Positions 35,258 to 44,255 of a stretch of DNA of 64,000 bases are shown one piece after another. The notes beneath the pieces are model-generated. The model did no database searches. It was not told where the DNA came from and saw only the letters and a program-made list of their open reading frames with translations. This DNA is from Clostridium sp. (GTDB taxonomy: Bacteria; Bacillota; Clostridia; Lachnospirales; Lachnospiraceae), in contig JAMPEW010000003.1 of NCBI GenBank assembly GCA_023664775.1, positions 1 through 64,000 of the forward strand. The letters run 5' to 3'. Numbering within the stretch: the stretch's first letter is position 1; every line of letters starts with the position of its first letter. The translations under genes were made by a program, and so were the position numbers.

Positions 35258-36016
35258 ATGTTTCAATTAAACAATTTTTATGACAATCAGAACATGGTTT
35301 GTATTGCACAGTTTGGACAGTACAAGATTTTTGAGCATCAGAAGGATTTATCCGTATCGCCCCAAATGGCTGAGACGGCTTATTTTGCGTCAGAAATGAA
35401 CGTAAAAAAGAGACAGGTATTAGTTGAGCTTAACAATACGGGCTGTACCGTTCAGGCAGGGGAAATGCAGTGGATGCTTGGAAATGTACAGATGTCCAGT
35501 GGTGTTAAGGGCGTAGGAAACTTCCTCGGCAAGGTGGTAGGAGGAGCTGTTACGGGAGAGTCAGCCGTAAAGCCTGAGTATTCAGGACAGGGACTTCTTA
35601 TGTTGGAGCCTACATATAAGCATCTTATCTCTGTGGATGTAGGTCAGTGGGGTGGAAGCATCGTATTAGACGATGGACTATTTCTTGTAAGCGACAGCAG
35701 CCTGCAGCATAAGGTTGTTGCAAGAAGCAATATATCCTCCGCAGTGTTCGGCAGAGAGGGCTTATTTAACCTTTCCCTTAACGGTCAGGGACTTGCAATA
35801 CTGGAAAGTCCTGTACCACAGGCAGAGCTTATACAATTTAACCTTCAGGACGATGTTGTCAAGATTGACGGAAACATGGCAATTGCATGGTCGTCAACAC
35901 TTGAGTTTACCGTAGAAAAATCAACGAAAAGCCTTATCGGCTCAGCGGTATCAGGCGAGGGACTTGTCAATGTATATCGTGGAACCGGAACAATACTTAT
36001 GGCGCCAACGGCATAG
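35258..36016 (+). CDS. AIM24 family protein, copy 1
   Basis: A 252-residue beta-rich protein of the AIM24 family (TIGR00266/DUF124-like), named after a mitochondrial protein but common and uncharacterised in bacteria. Seen: KRQVLVELNNTGCTVQAGEMQWMLGNVQMSSG, GKVVGGAVTGESAVKPEYSGQGLLMLEPTYKHL, DDGLFLVSDSSL, AVFGREGLFNLSLNGQG and IDGNMAIAWSSTLEFTVEKS. No signal or membrane helix. Excellent AGGGAGGA site. It is followed nine bases later by a paralogue, so both are made from one transcript under the leader described above. Confidence 0.92.
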   Translation: MFQLNNFYDNQNMVCIAQFGQYKIFEHQKDLSVSPQMAETAYFASEMNVKKRQVLVELNNTGCTVQAGEMQWMLGNVQMSSGVKGVGNFLGKVVGGAVTGESAVKPEYSGQGLLMLEPTYKHLISVDVGQWGGSIVLDDGLFLVSDSSLQHKVVARSNISSAVFGREGLFNLSLNGQGLAILESPVPQAELIQFNLQDDVVKIDGNMAIAWSSTLEFTVEKSTKSLIGSAVSGEGLVNVYRGTGTILMAPTA

Positions 36017-36025
36017 GAGGTTAAA

Positions 36026-36919
36026 ATGGTATATCAAAGTTATTCAAATAATCAGAATATAATCATAAAAAGCGAGCTTGGCGGTATGCAGGTTTTAGAG
36101 TATGCAAGGGATATGAGCGTATCGCCGCGTAATGCAAAGGTAGAATATTACAGTGCAAAGATGAATGTCAATAAAAGACAGGTTCTTCTTAATCTAAACG
36201 GAAACGGTTATACCGTACAGGCAGGAGCCATGCAGTGGATAAGTGGAAATGTACAGATGTCCACAGGCGTTAAGGGTGTAGGCAATTTTCTCGGTAAAAT
36301 GGTAAGCGGCGCAGTTACGGGAGAGTCGGCTGTCAAGCCTATCTATGAGGGCTACGGACAGGTTATGCTTGAGCCTACATACAGACACATCCTTCTTACT
36401 GACATTGCAAGCTGGGGAGGCTCGGTTGTTCTTGATGACGGACTTTTTCTTGCATGTGACAATACTGTACAGCAAAAGGTTGTTGCAAGAAGCAATGTAT
36501 CCTCCGCAGTGTTTGGAAGGGAGGGCTTGTTTAACCTTTCCCTGAATGGACAGGGCGTTGCGGCGCTTGAGAGCATTGTTCCGATGGAGGAGCTTATCGA
36601 AATTAATCTTGAAAATGATGTAATGAAGATTGATGGAAACATGGCAATCGCATGGTCGGGAAGCCTTGAATTTACTGTTGAAAAATCAGGAAAGAGCCTG
36701 CTCGGTTCAGCAGTATCGGGCGAGGGACTTGTAAACGTATACAGAGGCACAGGTAAAATTTGGATGGCGCCTGTCACTACAATGATAGCAGGTGCAGGAA
36801 GGTCAGACTCTACGGAAAATGCATCTACGGGACGTACAGGTTCTGCAGCGGCAAATGCAGGAAACAAGGCTATGGATAGGGCTGATAAAATATCAAGCTT
36901 TTTGGATAAATTCAGTTAA
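36026..36919 (+). CDS. AIM24 family protein, copy 2 with C-terminal extension
   Basis: A 297-residue paralogue of the preceding protein; about two thirds of positions match by eye (shared MNVNKRQVLLNLNG, NVQMSTGVKGVGNFLGK, VTGESAVKP, SSAVFGREGLFNLSLNGQG, GNMAIAWSGSLEFTVEKS). It has an extra 45-residue tail rich in Ala, Gly, Ser and Thr ending DRADKISSFLDKFS, which could be a flexible linker with a terminal helix. AGGAGG is seven bases upstream. The tandem pair probably arose by duplication and may form a hetero-oligomer. A hairpin follows. Confidence 0.92.
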   Translation: MVYQSYSNNQNIIIKSELGGMQVLEYARDMSVSPRNAKVEYYSAKMNVNKRQVLLNLNGNGYTVQAGAMQWISGNVQMSTGVKGVGNFLGKMVSGAVTGESAVKPIYEGYGQVMLEPTYRHILLTDIASWGGSVVLDDGLFLACDNTVQQKVVARSNVSSAVFGREGLFNLSLNGQGVAALESIVPMEELIEINLENDVMKIDGNMAIAWSGSLEFTVEKSGKSLLGSAVSGEGLVNVYRGTGKIWMAPVTTMIAGAGRSDSTENASTGRTGSAAANAGNKAMDRADKISSFLDKFS

Positions 36920-36940
36920 GGACATGATACATTAAATTTG

Positions 36941-36974
36941 GGGCTGTCGCAGTAGGGATCTAAGGCGACAGCCC
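36941..36974 (+). terminator. Terminator after the AIM24 pair (GGGCTGTCGC family)
   Basis: GGGCTGTCGC (36941-36950) pairs perfectly with GCGACAGCCC (36965-36974); TAATTTAATATTT follows, a weak T-tract. Confidence 0.75.
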
Positions 36975-36990
36975 TAATTTAATATTTAGG

Positions 36991-37019
36991 TTGAAATGCG
37001 TTGTTTCAAGTGATATAAT
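36991..37019 (+). promoter_or_regulatory. Sigma-A promoter of typA
   Basis: TTGAAA (36991-36996), 17 nt, TATAAT (37014-37019), 52 nt before the start codon. Confidence 0.75.
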
Positions 37020-37071
37020 GCTTTAGGCTTAATTGGCGAATATATTTTAACATAAAAAGAGGTATACTGTT

Positions 37072-38907
37072 ATGACAATAACTAGAGACAACGTGAGAAA
37101 CGTGGCAATTATTGCCCATGTCGACCACGGCAAGACAACACTTGTTGATGAGCTTTTAAAGCAAAGCGGCGTTTTCCGTGAAAATCAGGAGGTTGCGGAA
37201 CGTGTCATGGACTCTAACGATATAGAGCGGGAAAGAGGAATCACGATTCTGTCAAAGAACACGGCTGTTACCTATGGTGATATAAAGATAAATATTATAG
37301 ATACTCCGGGACATGCTGATTTTGGCGGCGAGGTTGAGCGTGTACTAAAAATGGTAAACGGAGTTATTCTCGTTGTAGATGCATTTGAGGGAGCCATGCC
37401 GCAGACGAAATTTGTTCTGAAAAAGGCGCTTGAGCTTGACTTAAATGTAATTGTCTGCATCAACAAGATTGACCGTCCTGAGGCAAGACCTGACGAGGTT
37501 GTGGACGAGGTGCTTGAGCTTTTGATTGAGCTTGATGCAAATGAAAAGCAGCTTGACTGTCCGTTTGTATATGCTTCTGCAAAGTCAGGCGTAGCGTCAC
37601 TTTCAGCGGACGAGCCGGGAACGGATATGAAGCCTCTTTTTGATACAATCGTAAATTATATTCCTGCACCGACAGGCGACCCTGAGACAGGTACGCAGGT
37701 ACTCATAAGCACAATCGATTACAATGAATATGTGGGACGTATCGGTGTAGGAAAGGTTGATAACGGTGGACTTAAACTAAATCAGGAGGCTGTTATTGTA
37801 AATGCCCATGAGCCTGATAAAAAGGTTAAGGTAAAAATTGGAAAGCTCTATGAGTTTGAGGGACTCAACAAGGTTGAAGTAAATAAGGCAGGCGTAGGCT
37901 CCATTGTCGCAATATCGGGAATTGCCGATTTGCATATAGGAGATACCATATGCTCACCTGACAACCCTGAGCCTATTCCGTTCCAAAAAATATCAGAGCC
38001 TACCATTGCAATGCATTTTATGGTAAATGACTCTCCGCTTGCAGGAAAGGAAGGAAAATTTGTAACCTCAAGACACATTAGGGACAGGCTGTTTCGGGAG
38101 CTTAATACGGACGTTTCCCTTCGGGTGGAGGAGACAGATACAACGGAATGCTTTAAGGTTTCGGGACGCGGGGAGCTTCATTTATCAGTACTGATTGAAA
38201 ATATGAGACGTGAGGGCTATGAATTTGCCGTAAGCAAGGCGGAGGTTATATACAAGGAAAATGAGCAGGGCAAGCGGCTTGAGCCTTTTGAGATAGCAGT
38301 GATAGACGTGCCTGATGAATTTTCGGGTACGGTAATCAATATGCTCAATAACCGTAAGGGTGAGCTTACGGGAATGGCGCCTACCGGAAACGGAACCACA
38401 AGGCTTGAATTTTCAATCCCATCAAGGGGGCTTATCGGCTTCCGCGGCGATTTTATGACGGCAACAAAGGGAAATGGAATTATTAATACGATTTTTGACG
38501 GATATGATTTGTATAAGGGTGATATGAATTACAGAAGTCAAGGCTCGCTGATTGCATTTGAGTCAGGGGAGTCTATTACCTACGGGCTTTTCAATGCGCA
38601 GGAAAGAGGCACTCTTTTTATAGGTCCAGGCGAGCAGGTGTACGGAGGCATGGTAGTAGGACAGTGTGGAAAGACGGAGGATATAGAGGTAAATGTCTGC
38701 AAGAAAAAGCAGCTTACAAATACGAGAGCGTCAGGCTCTGACGATGCCTTAAAGCTTACGCCGCCGAAGATTTTAAGCCTTGAGCAGGCGCTTGACTTTA
38801 TAGATACAGATGAGCTTTTGGAAATTACGCCGAAGTCAATCAGAATTAGAAAGAAGATACTTGACCCTACCCAGCGTATGAGGGCGAAACGGGCAATGCA
38901 GAGTTAG
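37072..38907 (+). CDS. typA: Ribosome-associated translational GTPase TypA/BipA
   Basis: A 611-residue EF-G-like GTPase that binds the ribosome and aids large-subunit assembly, especially under cold or stress. G motifs: AHVDHGKTT, RERGITI, DTPGHADFGGEVER, NKIDRPEARP and SAKSG. The TypA-specific C-terminal domain is present (IPSRGLIGFRGDFMTATKGNGI, and SGDDALKLTPPK). Length and order are normal. AGAGGT lies nine bases before the ATG; it has its own promoter and is flanked by a response-regulator gene running the other way. Confidence 0.97.
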   Translation: MTITRDNVRNVAIIAHVDHGKTTLVDELLKQSGVFRENQEVAERVMDSNDIERERGITILSKNTAVTYGDIKINIIDTPGHADFGGEVERVLKMVNGVILVVDAFEGAMPQTKFVLKKALELDLNVIVCINKIDRPEARPDEVVDEVLELLIELDANEKQLDCPFVYASAKSGVASLSADEPGTDMKPLFDTIVNYIPAPTGDPETGTQVLISTIDYNEYVGRIGVGKVDNGGLKLNQEAVIVNAHEPDKKVKVKIGKLYEFEGLNKVEVNKAGVGSIVAISGIADLHIGDTICSPDNPEPIPFQKISEPTIAMHFMVNDSPLAGKEGKFVTSRHIRDRLFRELNTDVSLRVEETDTTECFKVSGRGELHLSVLIENMRREGYEFAVSKAEVIYKENEQGKRLEPFEIAVIDVPDEFSGTVINMLNNRKGELTGMAPTGNGTTRLEFSIPSRGLIGFRGDFMTATKGNGIINTIFDGYDLYKGDMNYRSQGSLIAFESGESITYGLFNAQERGTLFIGPGEQVYGGMVVGQCGKTEDIEVNVCKKKQLTNTRASGSDDALKLTPPKILSLEQALDFIDTDELLEITPKSIRIRKKILDPTQRMRAKRAMQS

Positions 38908-38927
38908 GATGCTTTGCCCGATGGGAT

Positions 38928-39542
38928 TTATTTCATAAAATATTCTCTTACATCGGTACGCTTATTGATGTTCAATTTATCAAATATGCGGTATGCAATT
39001 TTTTTGACATAGCTGTAAGAAAAATTAAGCTGGTCAGCAATTTCCTGATTGGAGTACCCCATTGCAATGAGCTTGCCCACATTAAACTCCGTATCTGTGA
39101 GAAGGGCATCCATGCTTTTGAGCTTGTCCGTATCATAGGTGGCTGCAACCTTTGCTTTCTTTTCCTGTGTCTGTGTCTGATTGTCTAAGTGGATTCTGAT
39201 TCTTGCCAAAAGTATATCATTTATAAATGGCTTTGTTATGTAGTCTACTGCACCGAGCTCAAGACAAGCAAGCTCTGTTTCGTTGTTTTTAATTGCAGTG
39301 ACAAAAATAATAGGTGTGTTTGTAATGGATCGTATTGCGCTGAAGGTTTCAAACCCATTCATATCCGGCATGGCAAGAGCAAGTAAAATAATGTCGGGAA
39401 CGAACCCTTTTTTTATTTGTGAAAGCGCTTCTTTTCCTGAATTTGCAAGATTGGCTGTGTAGCCTGCTTTCGTCAGAGTATTCTCAAGTGTATGTAAAAG
39501 AGATATATCATCATCAATTACCATAATATTTTCTGAATTCAT
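38928..39542 (-). CDS. Atypical response regulator with LuxR-type HTH, lacking the phosphoacceptor Asp
   Basis: A 204-residue protein: receiver domain (1-120), linker, and a LuxR/GerE-type helix-turn-helix (about 145-204; LTDTEFNVGKLIAMGYSNQEIADQLNFSYSYVKKIAYRIFDKLNINKRTDV). The acidic pocket (IDDD, residues 9-12), Thr82 and Lys104 are conserved, but the phosphoacceptor position is Ala55 (IILLALAMPDMNG, codon GCT at 39378-39380). It therefore cannot use the normal Asp phosphorylation. AAAGGAGA precedes the ATG. No kinase gene is near. It converges on typA with 20 bases between the stops and no obvious terminator. Confidence 0.9.
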   Translation of the reverse strand: MNSENIMVIDDDISLLHTLENTLTKAGYTANLANSGKEALSQIKKGFVPDIILLALAMPDMNGFETFSAIRSITNTPIIFVTAIKNNETELACLELGAVDYITKPFINDILLARIRIHLDNQTQTQEKKAKVAATYDTDKLKSMDALLTDTEFNVGKLIAMGYSNQEIADQLNFSYSYVKKIAYRIFDKLNINKRTDVREYFMK

Positions 39543-39661
39543 TTGTATATCTCCTTTAAATAGCTTATAATGTTGTTACATATAGTATAAATGTTTTTGG
39601 GGAATTTTACAATGAAAACTTTTTGAATATTTTTACGGAATGAGTTTGTGGAGGAATTAGA

Positions 39662-40312
39662 GTGAAATATAAGGCAGTTTTATTTGATTTGGACGGAACG
39701 CTTTTAGATACCCTTGACGACCTGACTGACAGTGTGAATTTTGCCATGGACGGCATGGGTTGGCAAAGGCGCAAGCGGGCGGAGGTAAGGCTTTTTTTGG
39801 GAAATGGCATAAGGCGGTTGATGGAGCTTTGTTCGCCCAAGGGGATATCAGAGGATGCATTTGAAAGGGCATTTGGGTTATTTAAGGAGCATTACGATAA
39901 ACATAATCAGGATCAGACAAAGCCCTATGAGGGCGTGCTGGAGGTTATGGCAAAGCTTAAGGAAAACGGCATAAAAATGGCAATTGTTTCAAATAAGGTA
40001 GGCAGTGCCGTGGATATGCTTTTTGATAAATTTTTTAAGGATTATGCAGACCTTGCTGTGGGGGATATGCCCGGATTTAAGAGAAAGCCGGCACCGGATT
40101 CCTGCGACTATGCGATTAAAAGGCTTGGCGTAGAAAAGCGGGAGGTTGTATATGTGGGAGATTCTGAGGTTGACCTTGCCACTGCAAAAAATGCAGGACT
40201 TGACTGTATTACGGTTTTGTGGGGCTTTCGGGATGAGGATTTTTTAAGAGAGCAGGGAGCGCGCATATTTGCAGCGACACCTGAGGATGTATTTATGGAG
40301 GTATGTGGATAA
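39662..40312 (+). CDS. HAD-superfamily phosphatase (phosphoglycolate phosphatase-like)
   Basis: A 216-residue HAD hydrolase. Motif I is FDLDGTLLDTLDD, motif II the Ser in MAIVSNK, motif III the Lys in FKRKPAPD, and motif IV VYVGDSEVDLATAKNAGL. The helical cap inserted after motif I is that of Gph/PGP-type enzymes. The start is a GTG at 39662 with GGAGGA six bases upstream. Its stop overlaps pncB (TAATG), so the two are co-translated; that raises the possibility of a pyridine-nucleotide phosphate substrate, but this is inference only. Confidence 0.9.
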   Translation: MKYKAVLFDLDGTLLDTLDDLTDSVNFAMDGMGWQRRKRAEVRLFLGNGIRRLMELCSPKGISEDAFERAFGLFKEHYDKHNQDQTKPYEGVLEVMAKLKENGIKMAIVSNKVGSAVDMLFDKFFKDYADLAVGDMPGFKRKPAPDSCDYAIKRLGVEKREVVYVGDSEVDLATAKNAGLDCITVLWGFRDEDFLREQGARIFAATPEDVFMEVCG

Positions 40313-41754
40313 TGAGAAATTTAACAATGCTTATGGATTATTATGAGCTGACAATGGCAAACGGATATTTTGTAAATGGCTTTAAGGATAAAATTGCCTG
40401 CTTTGATATGTTTTACAGGCGAAATCCTGATAACGGCGGATTTGTGGTTGCAGCAGGACTGGAACAACTGATAGAATATATTGAAAATATGCATTTTTCC
40501 GATGAGGATATCGCATATCTGAAGGGTAAGGGCGAATTTTCCGATGAGTTCCTTGCGTATCTTGCAGATTTTAAATTTACGGGAAGCATTGATGCTGTGC
40601 CTGAGGGAACCATCTGTTACCCAAATACGCCTATTGTAACGGTAACTGCTCCTGTGATTGAGGCTCAGCTTATAGAGACCATGCTTCTTTTGACTGTGAA
40701 TTTCCAGTCGCTAATCGCAACAAAGGCTTCAAGAATTTGTCGGGCGGCAAAGGAGGCAGGTCAGATTGTTATGGAATTTGGCGCAAGGAGGGCGCATGGC
40801 AGTGATGCGGCAATTCTTGGGGCAAGGGCGGCTTATATAGGAGGTGCGGACGCAACGGCAACCGTTATTGCCGATGAGCTTTACGGCATACCTGCAATCG
40901 GCACAATGGCACATAGCTGGATTCAGTTCTTTGATAGCGAGTATGAGGCGTTTAAGGCATATGCCGAGGTTTACCCTGACAATTGCACGCTTCTGATCGA
41001 TACTTATGATATTTTAAAAAGTGGAGTTGTAAATGCCATAAAGGTTGCAAAGGATGTGCTTATCCCTATGGGTAAAAGGCTGAAAGGGGTAAGAATAGAC
41101 AGCGGCGATCTTGCATATTTTTCAAAAAAGCTTAGAAAAATACTTGATGCGGAAGGAATGTCCGATTGCAAAATTGTTGTTTCGAACAGCATAGATGAAT
41201 ATCTGATTAAGTCACTGCAAAAGCAGGGGGCAAAAATTGATTCCTACGGCGTTGGAGAGCGGATGATTACATCAAAGTCCGACCCTGTTTTCGGCGGTGT
41301 TTATAAGCTTGCGGCAGTAAAAAATGATAAGGGTGAATTTGTACCGAAAATAAAAATATCTGAAAATGTAGAAAAGATAACAAACCCGGGAAGAAAAAAG
41401 CTGTGGAGAATTTTCAGCAGGGAGACAGGCTACGGACTTGCAGATTTGCTTACCCTCTACGATGAGGAGGTTGACGTTTCAAAGCCTTATTCATATGTTG
41501 ACCCGATAAAGCCATGGAAAAAAATGAAGTTTGAAAATGTTGACGTTAAGGAGCTTCAGGTTCCTATTTTTGAGAATGGGAAGCTTGTTTATGACAAGCC
41601 TGCATTAAAGGAGATTAAGGATTACGTCACATATCAGCTTGACAAGCTGGTTTGGGAGGAGGAGCAGAGATACGAAAATCCACATATCCATTATGTTGAT
41701 TTGTCGAAGAGGCTTTATGAGGTTAAGGAGAGTATGCTGGCAAAGGAGTATTAG
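40312..41754 (+). CDS. pncB: Nicotinate phosphoribosyltransferase PncB
   Basis: A 480-residue enzyme of NAD salvage, joining nicotinate with PRPP to give nicotinate mononucleotide, ATP-stimulated. Seen: MLMDYYELTMANGYF, FDMFYRRNPDNGGFVVAAGLEQL, MEFGARRAHGSDAAILGARAAYIGG (substrate site with conserved His), LIDTYDILKSGV, GVRIDSGDLAYFSKK and the phosphate-binding GVGERMITSKSDPVFGGVYKL. GGAGGT is eight bases before the ATG at 40312; an ATG nine bases earlier is too close to it. It overlaps the HAD gene by one base. Confidence 0.96.
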   Translation: MRNLTMLMDYYELTMANGYFVNGFKDKIACFDMFYRRNPDNGGFVVAAGLEQLIEYIENMHFSDEDIAYLKGKGEFSDEFLAYLADFKFTGSIDAVPEGTICYPNTPIVTVTAPVIEAQLIETMLLLTVNFQSLIATKASRICRAAKEAGQIVMEFGARRAHGSDAAILGARAAYIGGADATATVIADELYGIPAIGTMAHSWIQFFDSEYEAFKAYAEVYPDNCTLLIDTYDILKSGVVNAIKVAKDVLIPMGKRLKGVRIDSGDLAYFSKKLRKILDAEGMSDCKIVVSNSIDEYLIKSLQKQGAKIDSYGVGERMITSKSDPVFGGVYKLAAVKNDKGEFVPKIKISENVEKITNPGRKKLWRIFSRETGYGLADLLTLYDEEVDVSKPYSYVDPIKPWKKMKFENVDVKELQVPIFENGKLVYDKPALKEIKDYVTYQLDKLVWEEEQRYENPHIHYVDLSKRLYEVKESMLAKEY

Positions 41755-41867
41755 AATTGCCTGCCATAATGCAGGGATAAACAGAATGGATTGCAAACCA
41801 TGAATGTGGAGCGGGCAGGAAGTAAGTTGAGAAAATTTTACGAAAATGAACCTCTGATATATTTATG

Positions 41868-41958
41868 CTGACATAAGGTAAAAAATGTCACCTTAAAAAC
41901 TGAATAGAAAATACCTCAAATGTAAATCCTTTACAGTAACAAGATTACTGTTGGAGGA
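41868..41958 (+). promoter_or_regulatory. Structured upstream region of sigG
   Basis: TGACAT (41869-41874) can pair with ATGTCA (41885-41890), and AAGGT in its loop (41875-41879) with ACCTT (41890-41894), a pseudoknot-like arrangement. A further hairpin, ACAGTAA (41933-41939) with TTACTGT (41945-41951), ends two bases before the GGAGGA site. A sigma-F-type promoter is expected from known sigG biology, but no convincing match was read. Confidence 0.35.
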
Positions 41959-41967
41959 ATTACTGAT

Positions 41968-42747
41968 ATGGCACTTAACAAGGTAGTTATTTGTGGGGTA
42001 AATACATCAAAGCTTCCATTACTCAGCAATGAGGAAAAGGAAGCTTTATTTGAGAAAATAGCCGAGGGCGACATGGAGGCTAGGGAACAGTTCATAAGAG
42101 GAAATTTAAGGCTTGTTTTAAGCGTGATACAAAGATTTGTCGGCAATAACAATGAGAGTGCGGACGATTTGTTTCAGGTGGGCTGTATTGGGCTTATTAA
42201 AGCGATTGATAACTTTGACCGAAGTCTGGATGTAAAATTCTCGACATACGCAGTGCCTATGATAATAGGAGAATGCAGAAGATATTTAAGGGATAACAAC
42301 AGCATAAGGGTTTCAAGGTCACTGAGAGATATTGCATACAAGGCAATCTATGCGAAGGATATGCTTACAAAAAAATATGACAGGGAGCCGACTATTGAGG
42401 AAATTGCAAAGGAGATTGATATGCCGAAGGAGCATGTTGTAATTGCATTAGATGCCATCGCAACCCCCATGTCATTAAATGAGCCTGTGTATCAGGAAGG
42501 GCAGGATGTGCTTTATCTTATGGATCAGGTAAGCGACAAGAAAAACAGGGAAGAAAACTGGGTAGAAAATATATCCTTAAAGGAAGCGATGAAAAAGCTG
42601 GATGACAGGGAGTACAGCATTATTAAGCTCAGATTTTTTGAGGGGAAGACCCAAACGGAGGTAGCAGATGAAATATCAATATCGCAGGCGCAGGTCAGCC
42701 GTTTGGAGAAGAATGCACTGAAAACAATGCGGAATTATCTGAAATAG
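41968..42747 (+). CDS. sigG: RNA polymerase sporulation sigma factor SigG
   Basis: A 259-residue sigma-70 family protein. It closely follows B. subtilis SigG: NKVVICGVNTSKLPLL at the N terminus, NLRLVLSVIQRF and DDLFQVGCIGLIKAIDNFD in region 2, KFSTYAVPMIIGECRRYLRDNNSIRVSRSLRD, region 3, and region 4 EGKTQTEVADEISISQAQVSRLEKNAL. SigG drives late forespore genes. It is alone here, not beside sigE/spoIIGA as in B. subtilis. Its presence says the organism is, or descends from, a spore-former. A very strong terminator follows. Confidence 0.96.
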   Translation: MALNKVVICGVNTSKLPLLSNEEKEALFEKIAEGDMEAREQFIRGNLRLVLSVIQRFVGNNNESADDLFQVGCIGLIKAIDNFDRSLDVKFSTYAVPMIIGECRRYLRDNNSIRVSRSLRDIAYKAIYAKDMLTKKYDREPTIEEIAKEIDMPKEHVVIALDAIATPMSLNEPVYQEGQDVLYLMDQVSDKKNREENWVENISLKEAMKKLDDREYSIIKLRFFEGKTQTEVADEISISQAQVSRLEKNALKTMRNYLK

Positions 42748-42750
42748 AAT

Positions 42751-42808
42751 AAAAAAGGGGGCTGTCACAGTAAGGATTTAATACTCTTACTGTGACAGCC
42801 CCTTTTTT
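42751..42808. terminator. Strong bidirectional terminator after sigG (GGGCTGTCGC family)
   Basis: A 23-24-bp stem: six A, GGGGGCTGTCACAGTAAG (to 42774) against CTTACTGTGACAGCCCC and six T (42786-42808), with one bulged G. The best-formed member of the hairpin family. Confidence 0.95.
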
Positions 42809-43019
42809 ATGTCATATATATTATATTGTGCACAATGTGTATTGATTTACTAGAACTACATTTTCTAATAAAGTGTATATACATTTCCATTCATCAAGTA
42901 TAAATGAATAGACATGGTGCAGATGTCTTAAATCTCTTGTTCAGGATAGGTTTATTTCAAGTAATAAAGTATAAAAAAATTTAGAATAAATTTTTTGGTA
43001 AATTTTTTCAAATTAGATA

Positions 43020-43048
43020 TTGGAATATGGTGGTAAATATGATATTAT
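43020..43048 (+). promoter_or_regulatory. Putative promoter of the GNAT/ASCH cassette
   Basis: TTGGAA (43020-43025), 17 nt, TATTAT (43043-43048). The 345-base AT-rich gap after sigG (42809-43154) contains nothing else I can support. Confidence 0.55.
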
Positions 43049-43154
43049 ATAAATAGAACATATATTCGGATATGATTTATGTACGTCAAAGCTATTGGTG
43101 TTGAGATTTCTATGGGAGTGTCAATTTGATTAAAGTGCAGGGGGAGATGCTGAT

Positions 43155-44255
43155 ATGGCGGGAAAATTTTTGTTAAAGAAATTTTCGGATATTAATATTA
43201 ATGATGAATTTTTTGACTCACTTAAAGAAGATTATCCTGGTACAGAAAATAGTACAGGATTTATTGATTGGTTTAAAAGAAAAACACAGGATGATGCAGC
43301 TGCACTTGTTTTTGAAGATGACATAGGTATAGGAGCGTTTATTGTATTAAAACCTGAAAATGAAGAAATTAAATTAAGGGATGCTAGTTTGCCCAAAATG
43401 GAAAGATTGAAAATTAGTACATTTCGTATTTCTGAGAGGTATCGAAGGCAACGTATTGGAGAAGGTGCAATTGGATTATTATTGTGGAAGTGGCTGCAAT
43501 TAAAATGCACAGAAATTTATTTGACTGTTTTCAATAAACATACTACGCTGATTTCTCTGCTTGAGAAGTTTGGATTTCAAAATCGAGGCATTAATTTAAA
43601 TGGGGAAATTGTCTTTGTAAAGAGCCATAAAGCAATTGATTTCAGTAATCCATACAAGGCTTTCCCGTTTATAAAAGACGGATTTGACTATGCAGGATAT
43701 ATTATTATTGATGCTCATTACCATGATACGATGTTTGCATACTCGGAGCTTTCAAATGTAGAATCATTACAATCTGATATTAGTAAAAGTGTTAGTAATG
43801 GTCTTAGCAAGATATATGTAGGAAAGGCAGCAAAATTAAATCATAAAATTGGGGAGCCTGTATTGGTTTATCGGCGTTATACAAACGGTTCTGGAAAAAG
43901 GTATCGTTCTTGTATTACATCATACTGTATTGTAACAAATGTTGTTCAAGCGAAAGTAAATAATAAATATTTGATGAGCTTTGATGAATTAAAACACCAT
44001 ATTGGAAATAAATCTGTATTTGATGAAGCTGAGTTGAAAAATCAATACGATAATGATATAAATGTGACTGTGGTTGAAATGTTATATTATGGTTACTTTG
44101 GTGCTGGAAATAATGTCAATATGGATTGGCTTGATAAGAATGGGTATTGGACTGCACCAAATCAATATCCAACGGAAATACACCTGACGGCAAAACAATT
44201 TAAAGAAATTTTAATGGAGGGAAATGTGAATGTGTCAAATGTTATTGTCAATTAA
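43155..44255 (+). CDS. GNAT N-acetyltransferase fused to a PUA/EVE-like C-terminal domain
   Basis: A 366-residue protein. Residues about 1-155 are a GNAT fold with the acetyl-CoA loop RYRRQRIGEGAIG (R/Q-x-x-G-x-G/A) and the later TVFNKHTTLISLLEKFGF. Residues about 175-366 form a separate beta-rich domain (GLSKIYVGKAAKLNHKIGEPVLVYRRY, SYCIVTNVVQ, then TEIHLTAKQFKEIL) that resembles PUA/EVE-type folds of RNA- or modified-base-binding proteins. The coding sequence is more AT-rich than its neighbours. GGGGGAGA precedes the ATG. It overlaps the ASCH-like gene by 26 bases. Domain call for the C-terminal part is tentative. Confidence 0.75.
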   Translation: MAGKFLLKKFSDININDEFFDSLKEDYPGTENSTGFIDWFKRKTQDDAAALVFEDDIGIGAFIVLKPENEEIKLRDASLPKMERLKISTFRISERYRRQRIGEGAIGLLLWKWLQLKCTEIYLTVFNKHTTLISLLEKFGFQNRGINLNGEIVFVKSHKAIDFSNPYKAFPFIKDGFDYAGYIIIDAHYHDTMFAYSELSNVESLQSDISKSVSNGLSKIYVGKAAKLNHKIGEPVLVYRRYTNGSGKRYRSCITSYCIVTNVVQAKVNNKYLMSFDELKHHIGNKSVFDEAELKNQYDNDINVTVVEMLYYGYFGAGNNVNMDWLDKNGYWTAPNQYPTEIHLTAKQFKEILMEGNVNVSNVIVN

